Shown: positions 31,595-40,977, counted from the stretch's first letter. The stretch is 64,000 nucleotides of DNA from Thalassospira lucentensis (GCF_001613805.1 NZ_LPVY01000005.1:62001-126000); one strand, 5' to 3'. Numbers and translations: made by a program. Notes: generated from the sequence alone by a model not told the origin.

Positions 31595-32239
31595 TCAGTC
31601 ATTCTCACCCATATGGGTCCGAATATGCGCCATGACTGCATTAAACACCGCATCAGCATTCAGACGATCCGTATCAATGTGGATTGCGTCCGATGCCATC
31701 TTGAGCGGCGCAACATCCCGCGCACTGTCTCGAGCATCCCGTTCTTCAAGCTCTTTGAGAACGCGCTCGTATATAGCAGCGGGATTTTTTTCCTGCAACT
31801 GTTTGAACCGACGGTTTGCACGTTCTTCAACACTGGCCGTCAGATAGAACTTGATCGGAGCATCCGGACACACAACCGTCCCGATGTCGCGACCATCAAG
31901 AACGGCACCCCGTTTACCACCGGGCGGGCTGCTGGCAAGATTGCGTTGAAAATCGAGCAACACCGCACGAACCCTTGGAATCGCGGCAACTTTTGACGCT
32001 GCATTTCCGACTTCTTCGCTGCGAAGTTCTTGGCCGTCAAGCTCGTTGGCGCCGAGTTTTTCGGCCACTCCGACCGCCACATCCTCGTCCGAGGGATCAA
32101 GCCCAAGCGCCAAAACCTTTGCCCCCGTCGCCCGGTACAAAAGCCCGGTATCAAGATAGGCATAGTCCATTGCCCCGGCGACTCGACGTGCCAAAGTGCC
32201 TTTTCCCGATGCTGCCGGTCCGTCAATCGCGATGATCAT
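31595..32239 (-). CDS. cmk: cytidylate kinase
   Basis: Cmk phosphorylates CMP and dCMP. The P-loop GPAASGKGTLARRVA is at residues 7-21, followed by YLDTGLLYRATG, LDGRDIGTVVCPDA and the lid region RANRRFKQLQEK. Its 214 residues are normal. The order aroA-cmk-rpsA is conserved among proteobacteria. Confidence 0.97.
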   Translation of the reverse strand: MIIAIDGPAASGKGTLARRVAGAMDYAYLDTGLLYRATGAKVLALGLDPSDEDVAVGVAEKLGANELDGQELRSEEVGNAASKVAAIPRVRAVLLDFQRNLASSPPGGKRGAVLDGRDIGTVVCPDAPIKFYLTASVEERANRRFKQLQEKNPAAIYERVLKELEERDARDSARDVAPLKMASDAIHIDTDRLNADAVFNAVMAHIRTHMGEND

Positions 32240-32341
32240 GCGCGGGCGCCCCTATCTGTTTTGATGTCACTTATATTTGTGTGCCAAGAAAGGCTTTACG
32301 AGCCCCGGAATGCGAATAACAGAAACCGATCACGAAACAGA

Positions 32342-33688
32342 TCATGAACCCGCCGGGGCGAGGTTTGCCCCCAATTCGCGCATCAATGCCTCGAAACTCG
32401 GGAAGCTGGTCGCAATCGGGTTGGCATCATCAACCGCAACCGGATCATTTGCCCCAAGTCCGAGGACAAGGAAGGACATGGCGATACGATGATCAAGATG
32501 GGTTTCAACCATACCACCTCCGGGTACCTCGCCACCCGTGACAATCAGGTCGTCACCTTCGATGCGGTGAATGACCTTGTTTGCTGCGAGACCCGCGGCC
32601 ACAGCGGCAAGACGATCCGATTCCTTGACCCGCAATTCTTCAAGTCCGCACATCCGGGTTTCACCCTGAGCATAAGCGGCAGCAACGGCCAGCACCGGAT
32701 ATTCATCAATCATCGACGGGGCACGTTCCGCTGGCACGACAATACCGGTCAGGCGATTTTTACCGCTAACGACAAGATCACCGATGGTTTCACCGGCTTC
32801 CTCACGTTCGTTAGCGATCGTAATGTCACCCCCCATTTCGATAAGGGTCGTAATCAGGCCGGTCCGCAACGGATTCAGACAAACGTCGCGAATGGTCACT
32901 TTTGATTCCGGATTGATCAAAGCCGCTACCAGCGGGAATGCTGCCGAGCTCGGATCTGTAGGAACCACAATATCGGCTGCTTTCATTTCGACCGGGCCGG
33001 TCAGACTGACCGTGCGCCCACCGTCATCATTGATGCTGACATCAACATCGACACCAAAATGGCGCAACATGCGTTCGGTGTGATCACGTGATGGTTTCGG
33101 CTCGATCACGGTGGTCGTTCCGGCAGTATTCAGGCCAGCCAGCAACACAGCCGACTTGACCTGTGCGGATGCCATAGGAAGCGTATAGGTCACCGGTTTT
33201 GCCTCATCGGTTCCGATGACGGCCATAGGCGGACGACCGCGTTCGCGCGTGATGAATTGCGCGCCGAATTCCGCCAGCGGATCGGCAACCCGGCCCATCG
33301 GACGCTTGCAAAGCGATGCATCGCCGGTAAAGAAGGTGGTGATCGGATGGGTCGCAACAATACCGGCCATCAGACGAATACCGGTTCCGGCATTACCCAT
33401 ATCAATGACGCTATCGGGCTCCCGCAAGGCGCCAACGCCGACACCGGTCACATGCCAGGTCCCGTCTTCGTCACGGGTCACCGTCGCACCAAGTTTGCGC
33501 ATGGCTTCTGCAGTCGCCAGAACATCTTCACCTTCGAGAAGGCCGGTAATTTTCGTCTCGCCAATGGCAAGGCCGCCAAACATCAGGGAACGATGGGAAA
33601 TTGATTTGTCACCGGGAACCCGGATATCGCCGTTAAGCGCACGGGACTTCAGTGATTGAAGCGGACGTTTGGTCTGCGAAGAGCTCAT
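32342..33688 (-). CDS. aroA: 3-phosphoshikimate 1-carboxyvinyltransferase (EPSP synthase)
   Basis: AroA condenses shikimate-3-phosphate with PEP in aromatic amino-acid synthesis. [18 protein letters not shown] is the N-terminal signature, and the glyphosate-region segment [12 protein letters not shown] has Ala after NAGT-G rather than the Gly-rich class I form, suggesting a class II enzyme. [14 protein letters not shown] and [12 protein letters not shown] complete the second domain. It has 448 residues. Confidence 0.96.
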   Translation of the reverse strand: MSSSQTKRPLQSLKSRALNGDIRVPGDKSISHRSLMFGGLAIGETKITGLLEGEDVLATAEAMRKLGATVTRDEDGTWHVTGVGVGALREPDSVIDMGNAGTGIRLMAGIVATHPITTFFTGDASLCKRPMGRVADPLAEFGAQFITRERGRPPMAVIGTDEAKPVTYTLPMASAQVKSAVLLAGLNTAGTTTVIEPKPSRDHTERMLRHFGVDVDVSINDDGGRTVSLTGPVEMKAADIVVPTDPSSAAFPLVAALINPESKVTIRDVCLNPLRTGLITTLIEMGGDITIANEREEAGETIGDLVVSGKNRLTGIVVPAERAPSMIDEYPVLAVAAAYAQGETRMCGLEELRVKESDRLAAVAAGLAANKVIHRIEGDDLIVTGGEVPGGGMVETHLDHRIAMSFLVLGLGANDPVAVDDANPIATSFPSFEALMRELGANLAPAGS

Positions 33689-34034
33689 CGGGCCTGCCTG
33701 TCTATTCTTGTTGTGACCATCAAATCATCGGTTTTCCGGTCATTGAACCGCACTTCGATGCTGCCGCAATTCTGGGCGCAAATCGTACGTTCGATTACCG
33801 GGGGCAAACTCGTATCATATGCGCTTTTGACGCACCAGTATCGAAGCCAAATTTTGCTTGAAGTTTATAGCGGTGCGTGGCGCAGAATCCCGCCTTTTGG
33901 AGGCTTGTGATAAAATCGGACAATTTCCTTTTGACAAGCCCGTCCCAAGATGGCAATTGGGCCAACTAGAAGAAGGTGAATTCGGCCTTCAACCCATTCT
34001 TTGATGATAACGGTATTTAAGAGGGTTTGCCGTA
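33689..34034. other. aroA-TIGR02300 divergent intergenic region
   Basis: These 346 bases between divergent genes hold no convincing ORF. Weak minus-35-like hexamers (TTGACG, TTGACA) occur without good minus-10 partners, and I see no strong repeat. Confidence 0.5.
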
Positions 34035-34340
34035 ATGTCAGCACGCGGTAAGAAACGTCACTGCCAAGCCTGCGGTACCAAATACTATGATTTGAATCGT
34101 ACGCCGGTCGTGTGCCCCAAATGCGCAACCCCCGACGGGGTGACCAAAATCAAGAAAGCCGCGGTTGCAAAGCCGAAGCCGGAAGAAGACGAAGACCTGG
34201 ATGATGACGTCGATCTTGACGATGATGTCGACACCGATATCGATGACGATATCCTTGAAGATGCGTCTGATCTTGGTGAAGATGACGATGATCTTGGCGA
34301 AGTCCTTGAACATGTCGAAAGCGACGAAGACGACCGCTAG
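34035..34340 (+). CDS. TIGR02300 (FYDLN acid) family protein
   Basis: This is a small protein of unknown function, common in alphaproteobacteria and often beside aroA and tRNA-Ala as here. The N-terminal half has a zinc-ribbon-like arrangement C-x2-C (HCQACG) and C-x2-C (VCPKCA) around the YYDLNRTP motif that names the family. The C-terminal half (about residues 50-101) is almost entirely Asp, Glu and Leu/Val. Such an acidic tail suggests binding to a basic partner or RNA mimicry, but no function is established. The ribosome site is GAGGG. Confidence 0.85.
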   Translation: MSARGKKRHCQACGTKYYDLNRTPVVCPKCATPDGVTKIKKAAVAKPKPEEDEDLDDDVDLDDDVDTDIDDDILEDASDLGEDDDDLGEVLEHVESDEDDR

Positions 34341-34440
34341 GATTTTTTGAAAATAGGTCTTGCCAAGATTTGGCGAACCTTCTAAATATCCCCCGCGCCG
34401 CGACGGAAACACTGGATTTCGTTGCGACGCGGACTAAAAT

Positions 34441-34516
<76 letters not shown>

Positions 34517-34518
34517 TC

Positions 34519-34547
34519 AAAACCCGTCGCCTAAAGCGACGGGTTTT
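34519..34547 (+). terminator. terminator of tRNA-Ala
   Basis: A perfect 12-bp stem AAAACCCGTCGC / GCGACGGGTTTT with a 5-nt loop starts 3 nt after the tRNA CCA end. Confidence 0.85.
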
Positions 34548-34625
34548 GTCGTTCAGTATTCTTTTCCCAAATTAAAAGGCCGACCAAAGGACGACCTTTA
34601 TAAGCGTCTGGATGTAAAATCCTGC

Positions 34626-35600
34626 TTAGTGGACGGTGCGATCGATTGAACGGTCCGGGTCGGGAAGATGTCCAAAGCCATCAAGTAATTCGGCGATACC
34701 ATCCCCTGCACGTACCACCATGATACGACCTGAAACAGGGTTTCCCTTTTCCTGCCGCAGAATTCCCGTGGCATCGGCAACAACTTCGAACTGGCAATCT
34801 TTCAACCAATCATGAATTGCATGTTCATGATGGCGGAACCTTTGCCCCGGGCCAAGATCGAACGGGAATGTGTCGCCATGTTCAAGCGTGAAGACCATCA
34901 ATCCCCCGGGTACAAGCCGCTCATGGGCGGCCCGCAATGCCGGGACAAGATCGCCCAGATAGTTCAGGACATCGGCCGCAACAACCAGGCCATAGTCGCG
35001 ATCAAGGCCATCAGGCAAATCCGTGATGTCCGCAGCAATCAAATTACGATAAAGCCCCTTGGCGCGTGCGCGGTTGATCATGCGCGGTGACAGATCGACA
35101 CCGTCAATCACATCAACATGCCCGGCAAATACATCCGCAACCAGACCGGTGCCACACCCAAGATCAAGCACGCGCAGCGGACGCAGCAATTCCGGCAAAT
35201 AGGGCCTAATGGCTTCAAACAGGAGTTCCGGACCACGATAGGCCAATCGGTCGCGTAGCGAGATTTCAAAACGCGGCGCGTAGTCGTCAAACAGCGCCCT
35301 TACATAGTCGGGTGGCAGACGATCGCGCATGGCAACCGCGCCCAACAATGTCAGTCGAACTTCCGCGCCCATACGGTCAACCGGATCGAGGGCAAGGCAC
35401 TGACGAAATGCCTCAATCGCATTTTCATGCTGTCCCATGCGCTCGAAAATATCGCCCAGCACAAAATACGCTTCTTCCCAATCGGGATCAGCCGAAATTG
35501 CAGCCCGGGCCACATCGATTGCAGCCTCGGTATCATTTTGCCCGACAAGCGCCAACGCGACATCAAGCCGCCGACTGGCCAACAAACGATCTTTGCTCAT
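34626..35600 (-). CDS. TPR-containing SAM-dependent methyltransferase
   Basis: An N-terminal pair of TPR repeats (about residues 8-75; NDTEAAIDVARAAISADPDWEEA and HENAIEAFRQCLALDP, the first shown in part) is fused to a class I methyltransferase domain. Motif I is VLDLGCGTGLVADVF near residue 145, motif II region VIDGVDLSPRMINRA, and the post-motif DYGLVVAADVLNYLGDL. This matches the NodS-like/TPR methyltransferases of alphaproteobacteria. The substrate is unknown. The gene converges on tRNA-Ala and is monocistronic as far as can be seen. It has 324 residues. Confidence 0.85.
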   Translation of the reverse strand: MSKDRLLASRRLDVALALVGQNDTEAAIDVARAAISADPDWEEAYFVLGDIFERMGQHENAIEAFRQCLALDPVDRMGAEVRLTLLGAVAMRDRLPPDYVRALFDDYAPRFEISLRDRLAYRGPELLFEAIRPYLPELLRPLRVLDLGCGTGLVADVFAGHVDVIDGVDLSPRMINRARAKGLYRNLIAADITDLPDGLDRDYGLVVAADVLNYLGDLVPALRAAHERLVPGGLMVFTLEHGDTFPFDLGPGQRFRHHEHAIHDWLKDCQFEVVADATGILRQEKGNPVSGRIMVVRAGDGIAELLDGFGHLPDPDRSIDRTVH

Positions 35601-35745
35601 TTATCTTGGAAAATCCGAATAAATTTATCGACGGATAAAATCAGGACCGGCACACTCAGATCATCGCGATATCTGCTAAATTGTTTGGATTTGCAAGATG
35701 GATTTTCAAAATCACCCCAAATACCGGGTGAAAATAGTTAGAAAG

Positions 35746-36612
35746 TTAACCCCGATTTCGACTTAAACTGTTAGTCAATCTCCGAGAATGACTGAACCTC
35801 ATAACTTGACCAAAGATAATCGAAAAAATTTTATCCGAGGTCAATTTATGCATAATAAAAAGCCCTAACATTATAAAGGTAGGATAAGTCTGCTCTTTAA
35901 ATTTCCATTCCCACCACAACCGAATAATTGAAGTGAATTTATATAAGTTTTTATGTCGATGTTGTATTTCTCGCCAAAGAGATCCATGCAGTTTGGAACT
36001 CAAGCCCAATAACATACCATTTGAACGAACTCGATAATGAAATAGAGCTTCATCTATCTGCTTTGCCTTAAACCCAGCTTCACCTAACTTAATATTGAAC
36101 TCCCAATCTTCGTAACCTTTCTTCATACTCTCATCGTATCCACCAACAAATTTCCACGCTGATTTCTTAATCAACATGCAATATGGCATTTGATTTAGAA
36201 ATAACTGTTGGAAGAAATTATAGGACTTCACAAGAGTGCCCGATGCCTCTCCTTCAAGACGGATTAGAGAAAAGCAAAAAGAAATGTTCTCATTGTTCTT
36301 TAGCTCCCAAAGAGCTTTTTTTATAAAGTCTTTGTCTAGATAGTCATCGCTATCAAGAGGCAAAACATATTCGCATTCTGACAATTCGATTCCTGCGTTT
36401 CTAGCAGCTGACAATCCCTTGTTTTCCTGATTTAAGACCTTAACATCACTTGGCAAGCCACGAAGGTAATCTAATGTTTCCAATCGGTCAGACCCATCGT
36501 TAACAATAGTTACGGTGAAGTTTTTGAAAGTTTGATTCCTTAAAGACTCCAAGGTTTGATCAAGAAAGTCGTGAGTATTGAAACATGGAATTATAACATT
36601 AACCTCAGACAT
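35746..36612 (-). CDS. family 2 glycosyltransferase in an AT-rich patch
   Basis: This is a predicted GT-A glycosyltransferase, 288 residues, probably adding a sugar to a surface glycan. The N-terminal core VNVIIPCFNTHDFLDQTLES binds the nucleotide, and the metal-binding DxD is in PLDSDDYLDKDF near residue 92. The acceptor region has GGYDESMKKGYEDWEFNIKLGEAGF, shortened here to GGYDESMKKGYEDWEF. Codon usage is rich in A and T (many AAA, TTT, ATA), unlike all neighbours, and no glycan operon surrounds it. This looks like an acquired single gene rather than part of a native cluster. Confidence 0.85.
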   Translation of the reverse strand: MSEVNVIIPCFNTHDFLDQTLESLRNQTFKNFTVTIVNDGSDRLETLDYLRGLPSDVKVLNQENKGLSAARNAGIELSECEYVLPLDSDDYLDKDFIKKALWELKNNENISFCFSLIRLEGEASGTLVKSYNFFQQLFLNQMPYCMLIKKSAWKFVGGYDESMKKGYEDWEFNIKLGEAGFKAKQIDEALFHYRVRSNGMLLGLSSKLHGSLWREIQHRHKNLYKFTSIIRLWWEWKFKEQTYPTFIMLGLFIMHKLTSDKIFSIIFGQVMRFSHSRRLTNSLSRNRG

Positions 36613-37189
36613 CAGATACTTGCCATTCCAATGATGAAAATGCGTATAAATTAAAAAAACTTTTTTTAATGCCTAATAACATTAAACTTCAACTAGATAA
36701 AAATGAATTAATCATTATGAACCCTAATGTAGGCGGCAAGTTATAAAACAATATGCATCGAAAATTAATCTCCAGACTCTGACTTAGAGCAGGAAATATT
36801 CAAGAGATCGGAACTCATCTAAAAGGCACATTATGCATAACATTTTAAGCTAAAGTGTCGAATTAAAACACTATTTTTACGCAATTTGCCGATTACGTTG
36901 GCTTTTCCAAAAAACCGCCGCAATCAACGCTCTGGCCCTCTTCAGAGCAAGCTACCCTAAGGTACAGCTAAAACCCAAATTGCATTGGGTTGAGTGTACC
37001 CCGTACGGTTATATTATCCTCCTTCTCTGCAACGCCGGGAATGAGAAAACCGTCTAGCTTTCAAATTTTCCCATTACAAGCCATATTTGACTATTTTTTT
37101 CGTTAATTCGACGCTTAGATTTGGCCACGCATCTGAATCTAAGCTTATGATAAATTCATTTCATATACAAAATATATTATAATATAAAA
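36613..37189. other. AT-rich intergenic region without a gene
   Basis: About 580 bases between the divergent glycosyltransferase and yeeE genes hold no supportable ORF. They contain a two-part inverted repeat at 36961-37000 and an AT-rich palindrome at 37173-37186. Base composition stays foreign-looking until yeeE begins. Confidence 0.6.
36961..37000. repeat. nested inverted repeat (hairpin)
   Basis: The outer arms GGTACA (36961-36966) and TGTACC (36995-37000) enclose the inner arms AACCCAA (36972-36978) and TTGGGTT (36985-36991) with a 6-nt loop. The 40-nt unit could be a terminator-like RNA hairpin or a recombination remnant; it has no U tract. Confidence 0.5.
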
Positions 37190-37195
37190 ATGTAT
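37165..37195. promoter_or_regulatory. AT-rich palindromic operator candidate upstream of yeeE
   Basis: A perfect 14-bp palindrome TATATTATAATATA (37173-37186) is flanked by ATACA and TGTAT and ends 25 bp before the yeeE start. Sulfur-sensing ArsR-type repressors (BigR class) bind sites of this kind next to such permeases, but no repressor gene is in view. Confidence 0.45.
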
Positions 37196-37210
37196 CAGAT
37201 GGAGTGTTTC

Positions 37211-37642
37211 ATGGAAAACTTTACGCCTTATTCTGCGCTGCTGGGTGGTGCGCTGATCGGGCTGGCGTCGGGCCTTTATTTTTTGCTCAATGGCCGAATT
37301 GCAGGCGTTAGCGGCATCCTTGGAGGCATGCTCGCAAGCAAAACGCCGACATCTGATCGGATTGAAAAACTTGCCTTCATTGCCAGCATGATCATTGCGC
37401 CAACTGTCATACTGGCCATTTCATTTCTCAACGCCCAAAGCATCGTAACCGCATCCTGGCCCGTTATCATTATTGCCGGATTTATTGTCGGGTTTGGCAC
37501 ACGACTTGGCAGCGGTTGCACCAGCGGGCATGGAATCTGTGGCTTGTCGCGCCTTTCCGCAAGATCAATGGTTGCGACGCTATGCTTCATGGGCGCAGGC
37601 GTCACCAGCACCTATATCATTCGCCATGTCATCGGGAGCTAA
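37211..37642 (+). CDS. YeeE/YedE-family sulfur permease, first subunit
   Basis: This is a small inner-membrane protein of four or five helices, 143 residues, from the YeeE/YedE (PmpA-like) family of thiosulfate and sulfur transporters. The first repeat is GGALIGLASGLYFLLNGRIAGVSGILGG. The second, GFGTRLGSGCTSGHGICGLSRLS, carries the conserved Cys residues thought to handle the sulfur substrate (read as LGSGCTSGHGICG). I use the ATG at 37211 because GGAG lies upstream; an earlier in-frame ATG at 37190 overlaps the palindrome. The second subunit follows after 4 bp, so the pair is co-translated. No sulfur dioxygenase or rhodanese gene is adjacent. Confidence 0.88.
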   Translation: MENFTPYSALLGGALIGLASGLYFLLNGRIAGVSGILGGMLASKTPTSDRIEKLAFIASMIIAPTVILAISFLNAQSIVTASWPVIIIAGFIVGFGTRLGSGCTSGHGICGLSRLSARSMVATLCFMGAGVTSTYIIRHVIGS

Positions 37643-37646
37643 AACA

Positions 37647-38096
37647 ATGCGTATCCTTGCTTCTGTTCTCTGTGGCGCGCTATTTGGGGCCGGCTTGCTG
37701 ATTTCGGGGATGACGGATCCGCAAAAGGTCCTTGGATTCCTGGATATTTCTGCAATACAAACTGACCACTGGGACCCCAGCCTTGCCTTTGTCATGGTGG
37801 GCGGCCTTGTTGTTGCGTTTCCCTTTTTCCGATTTGCCCGATCACGTAAAAGTGCGGTTTGCGGCGGAAAGATAGAGCTTCCGACACGTCGCGACATTGA
37901 TCACAACCTTGTCATTGGCGGGCTCCTGTTCGGCATCGGATGGGGAATGGTCGGTTATTGCCCGGGGCCCGCCATTAGCGCGCTTGCATTCGGACACACA
38001 GAAACAATCGTTTTTGTCATCGCAATGATCACTGGAATGGTCGCTCACAAACTGATGATGACCACACTGGACAAAACCGCATTCACACGGAAATAA
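37647..38096 (+). CDS. YeeE/YedE-family sulfur permease, second subunit (DUF6691)
   Basis: This is the partner half-transporter of the preceding gene, 149 residues and about four helices. LCGALFGAGLLISGMTDPQKVLGFLD and GLLFGIGWGMVGYCPGPAISAL (each shown as separate short motifs: SGMTDPQKVLGFLD, GYCPGPAI) are signatures of the PmpB-type subunit. The invariant Cys sits in GYCPGP. I start at 37647, 4 bp after the first subunit; the longer open frame overlaps that gene. Confidence 0.87.
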   Translation: MRILASVLCGALFGAGLLISGMTDPQKVLGFLDISAIQTDHWDPSLAFVMVGGLVVAFPFFRFARSRKSAVCGGKIELPTRRDIDHNLVIGGLLFGIGWGMVGYCPGPAISALAFGHTETIVFVIAMITGMVAHKLMMTTLDKTAFTRK

Positions 38097-38303
38097 CAAA
38101 GAACTTTGACAGGTCTGGCAGGCACCTTTTGCAGACCTGCCATACGGTCCAGTTTTCCATGTCGTGAAAAATCAATCTGTTAGCATTCAAATTTCGCACG
38201 AACCAGCTTGGAAAGCCTGAAATCTCGCTGCAACATGCTTGTCTTTGCAACAACACTGGCATATGTGCAAAACAGCATCACCCCATGATTTCAAAGGCCC
38301 CGC

Positions 38304-39029
38304 ATGAAAATCGGCATTCTTGAAACCGGTCTTGTTCCGGAAGAACTTCGCGATGAATTCAAAAGCTATCCGAACATGTTTGAAACGATGCTCGGCCCGC
38401 TTGATCCAGAACTGACATTCCAGACATGGACTGTTCTTCTGGATGAATTCCCCGAAAATCTGAATGCTGCCGATGCGTGGATCGTGACCGGATCAAAGCA
38501 CGGTGTTTATGAAAACGAACCCTGGATGATTCGCCTGCAGAGCTTGCTACGCGATATTGTCACGGCACAGGTTCCGGTTTTCGGTGTGTGTTTTGGTCAT
38601 CAAATTCTGGCGGCGGCTCTTGGCGGCAAGGTCGTTAAATCCGACAATGGCTGGGGCATTGGCGTTCATGAATACACTACCGGCAAGCAGGCACCGGCAT
38701 GGCTGGGCAATGCACCGGAAAAATTCAAACTTAATGCCTTCCATCAGGACCAGGTTGTCGAACTTCCCGAAGGAGCCACTGTCTGGGCCAGTTCTGAATT
38801 CTGCCCTTATGCAGCCCTTCAGTATGGTGAAACCGCTGCATCCATTCAGCCGCACCCAGAATTCCAACGCCCTTACGAGGAAGCCTTACTGAAGGCGCGA
38901 TATGCATTGCTGCCCGAAGACGTACATTCAAACGCAACGGCGTCGCTTGACGAAACCACGGATAGCGCCCTGTTCGCAAAATGGATGCTGACATTCCTGC
39001 GTGGCAAACGGGCCGTAAAGGCCGCCTGA
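38304..39029 (+). CDS. class I glutamine amidotransferase-like protein
   Basis: This is a free-standing GATase1 domain of 241 residues. The nucleophile Cys is in FGVCFGHQILAAALGG near residue 97, and the catalytic His in IQPHPEFQRP near residue 190. Such proteins, related to GuaA-type amidotransferases and gamma-glutamyl peptidases, often hydrolyse glutamyl compounds, but no specific substrate is visible. The gene has a terminator at 39057-39089 and no obvious operon partners. Confidence 0.85.
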   Translation: MKIGILETGLVPEELRDEFKSYPNMFETMLGPLDPELTFQTWTVLLDEFPENLNAADAWIVTGSKHGVYENEPWMIRLQSLLRDIVTAQVPVFGVCFGHQILAAALGGKVVKSDNGWGIGVHEYTTGKQAPAWLGNAPEKFKLNAFHQDQVVELPEGATVWASSEFCPYAALQYGETAASIQPHPEFQRPYEEALLKARYALLPEDVHSNATASLDETTDSALFAKWMLTFLRGKRAVKAA

Positions 39030-39056
39030 ACCAGCGTTCGGACTTGATCGTTTTTT

Positions 39057-39089
39057 AAACGGGCCGTCACCGAGAGGGGCGGTCCGTTT
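39057..39089 (+). terminator. terminator after the amidotransferase
   Basis: AAACGGGCCG / CGGTCCGTTT pair with one wobble, and TTTT ends the structure on the plus strand. Confidence 0.65.
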
Positions 39090-39161
39090 TGCATTTCACC
39101 GGATCGCACAGCATTTTTCCAAACCTGAAAGCTTTGAACTTTTCCAAAACACCATTTATTT

Positions 39162-40889
39162 ATGATTGCGTCGGATACTGAGTTTCTCGCGCATCAACCG
39201 CCCATAATACGGAACGCCATGATCCAGAATTTGCGGCTCTATTCCGGCCTGACGCTTTTTGCGTATGTCTTCATGCATCTGATCAATCAGGCTGCTGGCA
39301 TCATATCGCCCGAAGCGATGGAAGCCGCCGACTTACTGACAACCGGAATCTGGCAGTTTCCCCCTTTGGAAATCCTGCTTCTGGCCGCGGCAATTACCCA
39401 TTTCCTGCTGGCCACGGCCCGCCTGACCAGCCGCCGGTCCCTACGCCTGCGCAAATCGGAATGGGCACAAATGATTTTGGGCCTTTGCATTCCGTTCCTG
39501 TTATTCCGCCATATTATTGCGACCCGGATCATCGAGCTGGGATTTGATGTCGATCCAGCATTTGAACGGGTACTGCTTGATCTTGCGGTTTTCCTTCCCA
39601 GTCAGGGCATTCTGCATGCCATCGCCGTGATTGTTGTCTGGACACACGGCTGTATCGGCATCCATTTCTGGCTGCGGTTAAAACCGTTCTATCCGAGATG
39701 GCGCGGTGCGCTGGGTGCAACCGCTGTTCTTGTCCCCACACTGGCGCTTGCCGGTTTTGGTGCGGCATCGGCTGAAATCATTCGCCGCACCGAAGAAGGC
39801 GGCCGCAAGTATGTTTTTGGGGTTCTTGATGCTGCCAACGTCAATGATGCGGCTATCAAATTCTATGAAAATGCGATTCTCCCGGGCACCATAATCGCCA
39901 TCGCACTGGCCTTTGCGCCATTTGTTGTGCGGCAAATTCGCCAGACCATTGACCGGATCAAACGCGGGCCGATGTTATCGATGCCCAATGGCAAAATGAT
40001 CCGCGTGGCCCCCGGAGCGACCGCACTTGAAGCCCTTCGCGATGCTGGTGTGCAGATGGCATCTGTTTGCGGCGGGCATGGGCGCTGCACGACCTGCCGC
40101 ATTCATTGCGGATCGGGCATTGATCAACTCGCCGCACCCGGCAAGATCGAAGCTGCGGCACTCGCGAGTATCCACGCCCCGCGTGGCATGCGACTGGCAT
40201 GTCAAATCCGTCCGTTAAACGATCTCGCCGTTGCCCCACTTTTGCCGGCCAACGCCACGGCACAGGATGGAAGACGCCCCGGCGGCCTGTCCGGCAGCGA
40301 ACGCCAAGTGGTCTCGATTTTTACTGATCTGCGGGATTCGACACGTCTGGGTGAAAAGAAAATGCCCTACGATGTTCTGTTCATATTGAACCAGTTTTTC
40401 GCCGAAATGACCGAAGCCCTGCGTGAAAGTGGCGGGCTTTATGCCCAGTTTACCGGTGATGGACTGATGGCACTTTACGGTCTTGATACAGATGATACCG
40501 AAACCATGATCCGCGACGCCCTTCATGGTGCGGCGGGGATGCTGCGCCGGATCGAAAACCTGAATGAACACCTGAAATCAGAGCTACCCCATACACTCCG
40601 TATCGGTATCGGAATCCATATGGGCGAAGCAATTGTCGGCGAGATGGGGCCTCCGGGCCGCGAAAATATCAGCGCCATCGGTGATACGATCAATACGGCC
40701 GCAAGGTTGGAAAGCCAGACCAAAAAGCATGGTGTACCACTGGTGATATCAAAGGCAATTTTTGACCACGGGCCGATTGCGCTCCCTGAAAATGCAGTAA
40801 TGCATGAAGTGGCGTTACGCGGAAAGGATCAGACCGTGGCCTATTATGCGCTGGAAAATATGCCGGAACTGCCGGAACGCGTTGTATGA
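39162..40889 (+). CDS. adenylate cyclase with SdhC-like membrane domain and 2Fe-2S domain
   Basis: This is a three-part protein of 575 residues. Residues about 25-265 form five or six membrane helices with His at 39, 80, 117, 152, 162 and 168, resembling the dihaem anchor of succinate dehydrogenase. Residues about 270-355 are a plant-type ferredoxin domain with Cys303, 309, 312 (C-x5-C-x2-C in CGGHGRCTTC) and 347. Residues about 382-565 are a class III cyclase domain: FTDLRDST (metal Asp389), FTGDGLMALYG (Asp433) and AIGDTINTAARLE. It probably makes cAMP in response to quinone or redox state, as described for Sinorhizobium meliloti CyaC. The start could be the ATG at 39219, which has a better ribosome site. 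Confidence 0.85.
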   Translation: MIASDTEFLAHQPPIIRNAMIQNLRLYSGLTLFAYVFMHLINQAAGIISPEAMEAADLLTTGIWQFPPLEILLLAAAITHFLLATARLTSRRSLRLRKSEWAQMILGLCIPFLLFRHIIATRIIELGFDVDPAFERVLLDLAVFLPSQGILHAIAVIVVWTHGCIGIHFWLRLKPFYPRWRGALGATAVLVPTLALAGFGAASAEIIRRTEEGGRKYVFGVLDAANVNDAAIKFYENAILPGTIIAIALAFAPFVVRQIRQTIDRIKRGPMLSMPNGKMIRVAPGATALEALRDAGVQMASVCGGHGRCTTCRIHCGSGIDQLAAPGKIEAAALASIHAPRGMRLACQIRPLNDLAVAPLLPANATAQDGRRPGGLSGSERQVVSIFTDLRDSTRLGEKKMPYDVLFILNQFFAEMTEALRESGGLYAQFTGDGLMALYGLDTDDTETMIRDALHGAAGMLRRIENLNEHLKSELPHTLRIGIGIHMGEAIVGEMGPPGRENISAIGDTINTAARLESQTKKHGVPLVISKAIFDHGPIALPENAVMHEVALRGKDQTVAYYALENMPELPERVV

Positions 40890-40977
40890 TCTTCCCTGAT
40901 CAGTCATGATCTGCGTATTACACAGGTCTGATATCGCATATTCCCAAGGTTTCCGCGGCTACAGTATCAATCCGGGT

